From Sedimentisphaera sp050251615 (GTDB lineage: Bacteria > Planctomycetota > Phycisphaerae > Sedimentisphaerales > Sedimentisphaeraceae): a DNA stretch of 46,012 nt. Each line of letters starts with the position of its first letter. The stretch's first letter is position 1. This document shows positions 39,414 through 46,012 of this stretch, piece after piece. Under the pieces are notes generated by a model that worked only from the letters and a program-made list of their open reading frames with translations, had not been told where the DNA came from and did not search any database. The stretch spans positions 1 to 46,012 of the forward strand of contig JBFWMM010000022.1 of assembly GCA_050251615.1 (NCBI GenBank), written 5' to 3'. A program made the translations under genes and the position numbers.

Positions 39414-41369
39414 ATGCCAATCGTACAGCTTGACAACATACACAAATCTTACGGAACCGACCTCCTTTTCGATTCGCTGGAGCTCAAGATTTACCGTAAG
39501 GAGAAGATCGGCCTCATCGGCCATAATGGCTCCGGAAAGACAACGCTTTTCCGCCTGATTCTCGGACAGGAAACGCCGGATGCGGGCGAAGTGAAGGTGC
39601 GCAGGGACTACTCCATCGGCTATCTGCCGCAGGAACCATCGTTCACGCCGTGCAAGAGCGTTATTGAACTTATGCACGAAAACATCTCACATCTCTTTGA
39701 GCTTCAAGATGAGCTTAGCAAGGCGGGCGAGAGGCTCGGCAGCCTCACAGGTATCGCGCTTGACAAGGCCATGCGCGAGTATGAAGAGTTGAGCGTGCAC
39801 TTTGAGCTTGCAGGCGGCTACGACTACGAAACCAGAATCAGAATGATTCTCGACGGCGTCGGGCTTGGCCCCGAACTATACGACAACACCCCCGACCAGC
39901 TCAGCGGTGGACAGCTCTCAAGGCTTGCTCTGGCGACAGTCCTTATGAAAGGCAGTGATTTGCTCCTGCTCGACGAGCCCACAAACCACCTCGACCTCGT
40001 CGCGGCCGAATGGCTCGAAAACTACATCCGCAACTATGCGGGAGCCGTAGTGATAATCAGCCACGACCGCTTCCTGCTCGACAAAGTGGCGGTGAAGATT
40101 GTGGAACTGGAAAACTTCAAGGCGAATGTCTGGAAGGGCAACTATTCACGCTTCCTCGAAAGCAAGGAGCAGGAAAGAGTGCACTCCGAGCGGGAGTACG
40201 AGAAACGCTCGAAGATGCTCGCGCACGAGACGGATTTTATCGCACGCAACCGCAATGATGTCGGTATGAAGCGCGTTGCGAGGGGGCGCGCGAAGAGGCT
40301 TGAAAGACTGCTCGAAAACAACCCCGATTTCCTTGCGAGGCAGCAGAAACGGCGCGTGCTTTCGTTCAGCTTCGATGAGATCCGCAACGAAAGCTATAAC
40401 GTGCTGAAATGTAGTGCGCTGAGTAAGAGCTACGGCGATTTGACTCTGTTCAGTCAGCTTGATTTTGAGATGATGCTGGGGGAGCGCCTTGCGATAACCG
40501 GCCCCAACGGCACAGGGAAAAGTACCCTGCTCAAGATTGCGCTGGGACTTGTCAAACCGGATACAGGCAAGCTGAAATTCGGGCAAAACCTTGTAATCGG
40601 CTATCTCGACCAGCAGGGCGAGGAGCTGCGCGCAGAGGATACCGTGCTGGATGAAGTGTTGAAAATACGCCCCGATATATCACCAGGCCAGGCCAGAAAC
40701 GTACTCGGTGCGTTCCTCTTCTTCGCTGATGACGTCTTCAAGCGCGTGGAAAACCTCTCCGGCGGCGAGAGAAACAGGCTTATGCTCTGCCGGCTTATGA
40801 TGCAGAGACCCGACGTACTGGTCCTCGACGAACCGACAAACCATCTCGACATAGCCAGCAAGGAGGCACTCGAAAACGCCATCCTCGAATATGACGGCAC
40901 GGTGATTCTTGTCAGTCACGACCGCTACTTCATCGACAAAATTGCCGAACGTATGCTCGTTATGGGCGTCAACAAGCTCGGCAAAAAGGAGCTGGGGAGC
41001 TTTGAGATGCGCGGTCCGGGCGTGAAGCTCTATTCGGAGTACTCCGAGGAAATAACCGCCCGCAACAATGCCGCTATTGAAGCCAAATACGCTTCCACTG
41101 TTTCGCAGACCCCGCAACGCAAGAATAAACGCCATAAAGAGCGTGTAACTGCTCCCGAAGAGATCAAGCCGTTCAACAAATACCGCATTGAGCAGATTGA
41201 AGAGCTCGTGATGGAAACCGAGCAACTCATTGAAGACAAAAAAGATTGCTTCGGACTCGAAGAGTACTACAAAGACCACGAGAAAATGCAGCGCCTCGAA
41301 GCGGAAATTGCGGAGAAGAAAGCTTATCTCGAGCTTCTCTATCTCGCGTATGAGTGGAAGATGAGATGA
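39414..41369 (+). CDS. ABC-F family ATPase (Uup/YdiF-like)
   Basis: Soluble twin-ATPase protein without membrane segments. ABC-F proteins act on the ribosome as translation factors or antibiotic-protection proteins. 651 residues. First domain: Walker A GHNGSGKTT, signature LSGGQLSRLALA, Walker B LLLLDEPTNHLDL. Linker about 240-320 with charged helices (SEREYEKRSKMLAHETDF). Second domain: GPNGTGKST, LSGGERNRLMLC, VLVLDEPTNHLDI. A C-terminal coiled-coil region (about 575-651) is rich in Glu/Lys, as in Uup. The subfamily is not assigned. It begins 8 bases after queA. Confidence 0.93.
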   Translation: MPIVQLDNIHKSYGTDLLFDSLELKIYRKEKIGLIGHNGSGKTTLFRLILGQETPDAGEVKVRRDYSIGYLPQEPSFTPCKSVIELMHENISHLFELQDELSKAGERLGSLTGIALDKAMREYEELSVHFELAGGYDYETRIRMILDGVGLGPELYDNTPDQLSGGQLSRLALATVLMKGSDLLLLDEPTNHLDLVAAEWLENYIRNYAGAVVIISHDRFLLDKVAVKIVELENFKANVWKGNYSRFLESKEQERVHSEREYEKRSKMLAHETDFIARNRNDVGMKRVARGRAKRLERLLENNPDFLARQQKRRVLSFSFDEIRNESYNVLKCSALSKSYGDLTLFSQLDFEMMLGERLAITGPNGTGKSTLLKIALGLVKPDTGKLKFGQNLVIGYLDQQGEELRAEDTVLDEVLKIRPDISPGQARNVLGAFLFFADDVFKRVENLSGGERNRLMLCRLMMQRPDVLVLDEPTNHLDIASKEALENAILEYDGTVILVSHDRYFIDKIAERMLVMGVNKLGKKELGSFEMRGPGVKLYSEYSEEITARNNAAIEAKYASTVSQTPQRKNKRHKERVTAPEEIKPFNKYRIEQIEELVMETEQLIEDKKDCFGLEEYYKDHEKMQRLEAEIAEKKAYLELLYLAYEWKMR

Positions 41370-41370
41370 G

Positions 41371-41922
41371 ATGGGCGAGCGCGGAATTAAGACAAAGCTG
41401 TTTTTCTCATTCGCGAAAGTTGGGCTGTTCACAATCGGCGGAGGCTATGCGATGCTCCCAATGCTTGAGAACGAAATCGTTAAAAAACATGGCTGGGCCA
41501 CGCAGGAAGAGATGCTTGACTACTACGCAATCAGCCAGGCCACGCCGGGCGTTATCGCGGTGAATGTGGCGTCGTTCGTAGGGTATCGCCATGGGGGGCT
41601 CGCCGGAACCATCGCCGCTACGCTCGGAATAGCACTGCCTGGATTCGTGATAATATGTCTCATTGCCGGCTTCATAGAAGAATTTCGGCACAATCCCGTA
41701 ATCCATAAGGCACTCGCCGGTATTCGCATTTCGGTGGCGGTGATGGTGCTGTTTCAGCTTGTAAAGCTGGGCAAAAAAGCGGTAACCGGCCTCACGGGCC
41801 TCTCGCTTGCGGTGCTCGGGTTAGGGGTAATGTCTTTGCGGCTTTTCTCGCCCATAATCTTCATTGCGATTGTATTGGCGCATGCGCTTTTTACTGAAAG
41901 CAGAAGGAGCCACAAGATATGA
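41371..41922 (+). CDS. chrA: Chromate transporter family protein, N-terminal-type half
   Basis: 183-residue half-size ChrA protein with about five to six hydrophobic segments. Seen: FFSFAKVGLFTIGGGYAMLPMLENEIV, AISQATPGVIAVNVASFVGYRHGG and LAGTIAATLGIALPGFVII, the ChrA signatures. Short ChrA proteins are encoded as pairs that together match one full-length transporter. They export chromate in some bacteria, but family members also move other oxyanions. It starts 1 base after the ABC-F stop codon and overlaps the second half by 4 bases, so both are co-translated. Confidence 0.9.
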   Translation: MGERGIKTKLFFSFAKVGLFTIGGGYAMLPMLENEIVKKHGWATQEEMLDYYAISQATPGVIAVNVASFVGYRHGGLAGTIAATLGIALPGFVIICLIAGFIEEFRHNPVIHKALAGIRISVAVMVLFQLVKLGKKAVTGLTGLSLAVLGLGVMSLRLFSPIIFIAIVLAHALFTESRRSHKI

Positions 41923-42458
41923 TACTCCTTCGGTTGTTCAGCCTGTTCTTCGTAACGGGCCTTTTTACAATTGGCGGCGGGCTCGCAGCCATCCCGATTC
42001 TGCATTCGTATCTTGTAGTTGGCGGTTTTATAAGTGAAAGCGCGTTTGTGGATATGATTGCTGTATCGCAGTCAACGCCCGGGCCGATCGGCCTGAACCT
42101 CGCCACATTCATCGGCTTCAAATCCGCCGGCCTGCTTGGGGCCGCATTCTGCGTAATCGGTTATATGGCGCCGGCATACATCATAAGCGTGCTGATAATA
42201 CGCTTCGTTCACGACTACTCCCACAACCGCTTCGTACAGGCAAGCCTCGCTAATTTACGCCCCGCGGCAGTGGGTCTGATCGCATCGGCCGTTCTTTTCA
42301 TTACCTGCAACGCCGTAATCCCCACAGACAATTCATCTGTGATAAGCCTGCCGGCTGTAGCTGTTTTCGCAGGAATTTTTCTGCTACGCCGCTATTTCAA
42401 GCCATCACCGGTAGCGCTGATTCTAATCGGCGCAGTCGCAGGCATTTTATTTCTGTAA
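41919..42458 (+). CDS. chrA: Chromate transporter family protein, C-terminal-type half
   Basis: 179-residue partner of the preceding gene, with a second ChrA unit: LFFVTGLFTIGGGLAAIPILHSYLV, VDMIAVSQSTPGPIGLNLATFIGFKSAG and about five to six membrane segments. The two halves probably form an antiparallel pair. The start codon overlaps the previous stop (ATGA). Last gene of the queA set. No intrinsic terminator is seen after it; the following 304 bases hold a dispersed repeat and the promoter of the next gene. Confidence 0.9.
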   Translation: MILLRLFSLFFVTGLFTIGGGLAAIPILHSYLVVGGFISESAFVDMIAVSQSTPGPIGLNLATFIGFKSAGLLGAAFCVIGYMAPAYIISVLIIRFVHDYSHNRFVQASLANLRPAAVGLIASAVLFITCNAVIPTDNSSVISLPAVAVFAGIFLLRRYFKPSPVALILIGAVAGILFL

Positions 42459-42517
42459 AGATGTGCAATTTGCGGAAGTTTTTTTGCGGGCTTCTTGCGA
42501 AGCTCTGCTCTTCGTGC

Positions 42518-42557
42518 GAACCGTTCGCACGTGGAATGATTCTCAATTGAGCACAAA
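42518..42557. repeat. Dispersed 40-bp intergenic repeat, copy 2
   Basis: Second copy of the element at 35527-35566. Here the left end is the palindrome GCGAA-CCG-TTCGC. It lies between chrA and the permease gene, again outside coding sequence. Confidence 0.7.
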
Positions 42558-42691
42558 GCCTGCTCGCACAGTGGAGGTGCGCAAGCGCCCCGAAATTGAA
42601 AGTTATAACCGCCGCACCGAGCGCCGATTCATCATTACGGATTGAAATGAGATTTCGCGCACACATCCGAGCCGCTAATGAAAATGTTGCT

Positions 42692-42719
42692 TTTACGGCA
42701 ATGCGTAAGTTGGTATAAT
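42692..42719 (+). promoter_or_regulatory. Sigma70-like promoter of the permease-EIIA gene
   Basis: TTTACG (42692-42697), a 16-base spacer and a perfect TATAAT (42714-42719). An inverted repeat TTACG...CGTAA (42693-42708) fills the spacer and could be an operator. The predicted start near 42726 lies within or just after the AAGGAGG at 42724-42730. Confidence 0.6.
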
Positions 42720-42762
42720 TCGGTAAGGAGGGCTTTTGATTTGACAGGAAAGGCCTGCTTTT

Positions 42763-44637
42763 ATGGATAAAATGAACAAAGAAATGGGGGCTCTGGATAT
42801 TTTTTCACTGGCGTCCGGTGCGATGATAAGCTCGGGGCTTTTCGTTCTGCCAGGGCTTTTGTTCGGATATGCGGGGCCATCGGTCATTCTGGTTTATATG
42901 CTCGCCTCGTTACTGGTTTTACCCGCGGCGCTGTCGCAGGCAGAGCTCGCCTCAGCCATGCCTAAAGCGGGTGGTTCGTATTTCTTCATAGCGAGGAGTC
43001 TTGGTTCTGCAAGCGGGCTTTTCAGCGGGCTTGCAGACTGGTTCAGCGTGTCGCTTAAAAGCTCCTTTGCACTTGTCGGCATGGCGTCTTTTATGGAGAT
43101 AGCCTTGTTCCGCGGCGACCCTGTAACTGAGGAAGCCGGTCAAAGGATTGTAAAACTTCTGGCCTGCGGCGGCTGTCTTTTGTTTGCGTTTATAAATACA
43201 TTCGGTTCAAAACACGTCGGCAGGCTTCAGAGCTGGCTTGTCGCGGTGCTTCTGGGCAGCCTGCTTTTTTTTGTCTTTGCCGGTTTGCGCAACGTCAGCG
43301 TCCTGCGGTTTGAGCCGTTCTTCAAAGAAGATATGAGCCTGCTCAAGCTGCTCAGTGTAACGGGAATGGTGTTCGTCAGCTATGGCGGGTTTACAAAAGT
43401 TGTTTCGGTCAGTGAGGAGGTGCGAAATCCCGTACGTAACATACCGCTCGGAATGTTCGCGGCTTGGCTCGTGGTTTCCATGCTCTATCTGGCGGTTGTC
43501 GGGGTTACTGTCGGCGTGATGGATGCCGAGCAGCTTTCCGGCTCGCTCACGCCAATCTCATCGGCCGCTTCCAGCTTCATGGGAACCGGCGGTACCACTA
43601 TAATAGCGATTGCCGCATTGACTGCCTTCATTACAACTGCCAACGCAGGTATAATGGCCGCTTCGCGTTCGCTTCTGGCAATGAGCAGGGACAAACTTCT
43701 GCCTGGCGCCCTCTCCACACTCTCGAAAAAGCATAGAGTACCCGTCGTCGCGATTGTCGTAACTGCTCTGTTTATGATGCTTACAATCCTCCTGCTTGAT
43801 ATAAATGTGCTTGTGAAAACTGCATCGACGCTTATGATCATTCTGTTCGCGCTGGTAAATGCAGGCGTACTCGTAATGCGGATGAGCAAGATGCAATCGT
43901 ACCGACCTGCGTTCGGATGGTCGGGGTACCCTTATGTGCAGATCTTTGCACTGATAGTTTACGCGGCATTGATTTTCAGCATGGGCACAATCCCACTGAT
44001 AATCAGCGGCGCGTTTGTTCTTGCCTCCGCAACATGGTACTTCGCATTCATCTCCAAACGAGTTTCCCAGCAGAGCGCGGTGATGCATGTTGTCAAACGT
44101 ATAACAAACAAGCAATTTGACAGCGCGGAGCTTGAAGACGAGTTGCGCGAAATCCTCATCGAGCGCGATGAAATAATCGCCGACAGATTCGACCACCTCA
44201 TAAAAGAATGCCACATACTTGACATTGACAGCTGCGGACATCTTGAGCTATTTCACAAAATTGCGGATGATTTTGCGAGCAGCCTCGACACAAGCAGTGA
44301 ATCTTTTTTCATAAAGCTGTGCGAGAGGGAAATGCAAAGCTCCACCGTTATAGGGCAGGGCATAGCAGTCCCGCATATTGTCATAGAGGGCGAAAAGAAA
44401 TTTGATATAATGATGGTGCGTTCACGCGGCGGAGTGGAGTTTTTAAGCTCAAACGAACCTGTACACTGTGTTTTTGTATTGGCGGGAACGAAGGACGAAC
44501 GAAATTATCACCTGCGCGCGCTTATGGCGATTGCGCAGATTGCCCAGCAAAAAGGCTTTATGGACAGCTGGCAACTGGCTTCGGACGAGAATCAGCTGCG
44601 TAATCTGATCCTGCTGAGCAAGCGTACAAGAGAATAG
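42763..44637 (+). CDS. APC-superfamily amino acid permease fused to a PTS EIIA (fructose/nitrogen-type) domain
   Basis: 624 residues. Residues about 10-430 are an APC permease with about twelve membrane helices: the helix I signature SGAMISSGLFVLPG, then QAELASAMPKAGGSYFFIARSLG and EEVRNPVRNIPLGMF. A charged linker (about 440-485) leads to a type 2 EIIA domain (about 490-624) with the phosphorylatable histidine at 538 in GQGIAVPH, followed by the conserved VHCVFVLAGTKDERNYHLRALMAIAQI. The histidine is kept, so PTS phosphorylation could gate uptake according to carbon or nitrogen state. No EI or HPr gene is here. The ribosome site is probably AGGAAAGG about 10 bases before the ATG; a stronger AAGGAGG lies 32 bases before it. 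Substrate unknown. Confidence 0.9.
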   Translation: MDKMNKEMGALDIFSLASGAMISSGLFVLPGLLFGYAGPSVILVYMLASLLVLPAALSQAELASAMPKAGGSYFFIARSLGSASGLFSGLADWFSVSLKSSFALVGMASFMEIALFRGDPVTEEAGQRIVKLLACGGCLLFAFINTFGSKHVGRLQSWLVAVLLGSLLFFVFAGLRNVSVLRFEPFFKEDMSLLKLLSVTGMVFVSYGGFTKVVSVSEEVRNPVRNIPLGMFAAWLVVSMLYLAVVGVTVGVMDAEQLSGSLTPISSAASSFMGTGGTTIIAIAALTAFITTANAGIMAASRSLLAMSRDKLLPGALSTLSKKHRVPVVAIVVTALFMMLTILLLDINVLVKTASTLMIILFALVNAGVLVMRMSKMQSYRPAFGWSGYPYVQIFALIVYAALIFSMGTIPLIISGAFVLASATWYFAFISKRVSQQSAVMHVVKRITNKQFDSAELEDELREILIERDEIIADRFDHLIKECHILDIDSCGHLELFHKIADDFASSLDTSSESFFIKLCEREMQSSTVIGQGIAVPHIVIEGEKKFDIMMVRSRGGVEFLSSNEPVHCVFVLAGTKDERNYHLRALMAIAQIAQQKGFMDSWQLASDENQLRNLILLSKRTRE

Positions 44638-44658
44638 AAGAAAGGATTTCGGGAAGCA

Positions 44659-46012
44659 ATGCAGAGAAGAGATTTCTTGCGGTATTCGGTTGCGGCAGCC
44701 GGTCTTATGGCGGCAGGCTGCGCCCCACCGTTTGGGGCATCTGCAAAGAAAAAGAACCGGAATATTGTACTGATTTTTCTCGATGATTCAGGGTGGAGTG
44801 ATTTTGAGCCATTCGGCAGGAAAGAATTTGAGACACCAAACGTTACGCTGCTTGCCTCGGAAGGCAGAAAGTTCAATCATTTTTACGTCCCGCAAGCGGT
44901 CTGTTCGGCTTCTCGGGCGGCGCTGCTTTCCGGTTGCTGGCCCGGGCGCACAAAGGTATTCGGGGCTCATGGCCCCAATCAGAGCTGTCTGAAGCGCGAG
45001 TACAAGATAATCTCCGAGCTTCTCAAAACGCGCGGCTACAAAACCGCCTGCTTCGGCAAATGGCATGTAGGCGATGTGGACGGGCAGCGCCCGTGGGACC
45101 GCGGTTTTGATGAATCAGGCGGCCTGCTCTACTCCAACGACATGTGGAGGTATCATCCCGAAAATCCCGAATACTGGGGAAAGTTTCCGTTGCGCCTGTA
45201 TGAAAACGGTAAAGTTATTATCGATGATATGACTCCCGAAGACCAACCCCACCTTACCACATGGTACACGGAAAAGGCCGTTGATTTTATTCACAGAAGC
45301 AAGAAAGAACCGTTCTTTTTGTACGTGCCTCATTCCATGCCGCACGTGCCGCTGTTTGTCAGCGATAAATTCAAGGACAAATCCGGTGCCGGCATTTACG
45401 GCGACGTGATAATGGAGCTGGACTGGTCTATTGGGCAGATAAATAGCGCGCTTAAAGAATGCGGCGTTGAAAGAGATACGCTCTTCATCCTCACAAGCGA
45501 CAACGGTCCCTGGCTCAGCTACGGCGAACATGCAGGGCAAACACCTTACCGCGAGGGCAAGCATACATCTTTTGATGGCGGTATCAGAAGCGCCTGCATT
45601 ATGAAGTACCCGGGCGTAATTGCGGCGGGTAGCTGCTGCGAGGATATGCTCGGCACAGTAGATATTCTGCCCACGCTCGCCGCACTCGCAGGCGCCTCCA
45701 TCCCGAATGCGATAGATGGAGAAAACGTATGGCCGCTTATCACCGGCAACAAAGGCACGAAAAACCCGCACGAGTATTATCCCTTCTCATACCGCAACCG
45801 GTTGCAGGGAGTCATCAGCGCGGATGGCCGTTGGAAGATGCATCTCCCGCACGACTATTACAAGCAAGTTGAGATCGCAAAAGGAGGCATCCCGAGCAAG
45901 TATGCTACCGGCAAAATCGGCTGGGCGCTATTCGATATGCTAAACGACCCCTCCGAGACGATGGACATCAAAGAGAAGTACCCAGAGCGCTTTGAAGAGC
46001 TCAAAGGCTTTG
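44659..46012 (+). CDS. Sulfatase, formylglycine type (3' end outside window)
   Basis: Removes sulfate from sulfated glycans or related substrates. 451 codons are read from ATG 44659, open to the window end. The N-terminus MQRRDFLRYSVAAAGLMAAGC combines a Tat-like RRDFL with a possible lipobox Cys21, so the protein is exported. Seen: metal pair Asp42-Asp43 in IFLDDSGWSD, Cys82 in VCSASRAALLSG (the residue converted to formylglycine), FGKWHVGD, PHSMPHVPL and TSDNGPW. The core is near complete and the C-terminal domain is partly cut off. It lies 21 bases after the permease gene. No maturation enzyme is visible in the window. Sulfatases of this type are very numerous in planctomycetes. Confidence 0.93.
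   Translation, partial: MQRRDFLRYSVAAAGLMAAGCAPPFGASAKKKNRNIVLIFLDDSGWSDFEPFGRKEFETPNVTLLASEGRKFNHFYVPQAVCSASRAALLSGCWPGRTKVFGAHGPNQSCLKREYKIISELLKTRGYKTACFGKWHVGDVDGQRPWDRGFDESGGLLYSNDMWRYHPENPEYWGKFPLRLYENGKVIIDDMTPEDQPHLTTWYTEKAVDFIHRSKKEPFFLYVPHSMPHVPLFVSDKFKDKSGAGIYGDVIMELDWSIGQINSALKECGVERDTLFILTSDNGPWLSYGEHAGQTPYREGKHTSFDGGIRSACIMKYPGVIAAGSCCEDMLGTVDILPTLAALAGASIPNAIDGENVWPLITGNKGTKNPHEYYPFSYRNRLQGVISADGRWKMHLPHDYYKQVEIAKGGIPSKYATGKIGWALFDMLNDPSETMDIKEKYPERFEELKGF

Overview
The window looks like a chromosomal segment from an anaerobic, polysaccharide-degrading planctomycete, most likely class Phycisphaerae near the Sedimentisphaerales. This is inferred from gene content, not from a marker-gene match: a 2279-residue secreted lamin-tail/CotH protein with a dockerin-like C-terminus, a formylglycine-type sulfatase, a secreted GH27 alpha-galactosidase, a fused aroDE, an adhE fermentation gene and moderate-to-high GC. 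I see no tRNA, rRNA, CRISPR array, phage or insertion sequence.

Layout. 1-8.3 kb, minus strand: a clpP fragment, a pabB-pabC fusion, sppA and smpB (one operon ending in a clear terminator), an unrecognised exported 634-residue protein translationally coupled to exoA, then ruvB. 8.3-10.4 kb, minus: recO and a CorC/HlyC-like CBS protein, divergent from 10.5-14.2 kb, plus: an arsR-led arsenic/redox operon (arsR, an ArsP-like permease, two thioredoxin-fold proteins, ArsF-like, ArsG-like and arsC). It is followed by a flavin disulfide reductase with its own promoter and an unusual cysteine tail. 15.8-18.7 kb, minus: adhE preceded by an unlisted 56-codon gene, both apparently under one promoter that overlaps a Rex-like operator. 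18.8-29.6 kb, plus: the giant surface protein, aroDE and the alpha-galactosidase. 29.6-30.4 kb, minus: larE. 30.6-35.0 kb, plus: dnaG-rpoD-ruvA. 35.0-35.7 kb: gene-free, with an orphan terminator. 35.7-38.2 kb, minus: recA and a ROK regulator. 38.4-46 kb, plus: queA, an ABC-F ATPase, two half-length chrA genes, an APC permease fused to a PTS EIIA domain, and a truncated sulfatase.

Regulation. Most promoters I could read are sigma70-like with a 16-base spacer. The most interesting points are these. (i) A GTTC-N7-GTTC element, known as the alphaproteobacterial LexA box, sits inside the recA promoter, and a five-copy 11-bp tandem repeat upstream of ruvB has the same GTTC-N7 phasing, suggesting a shared SOS operator. 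(ii) The giant gene is bracketed by diverged, gap-free direct repeats exactly 7104 bp apart. The left copy is a dead aroD 5' end that keeps its promoter, so the giant gene seems to have captured the aro promoter. (iii) A Rex-like site lies over the promoter of the small gene and adhE. (iv) A perfect palindrome lies at the predicted start of the ROK regulator transcript. (v) A candidate small RNA with a C-rich loop lies downstream of ruvA.

All calls come from reading the sequence and translations by eye. No database search was run.
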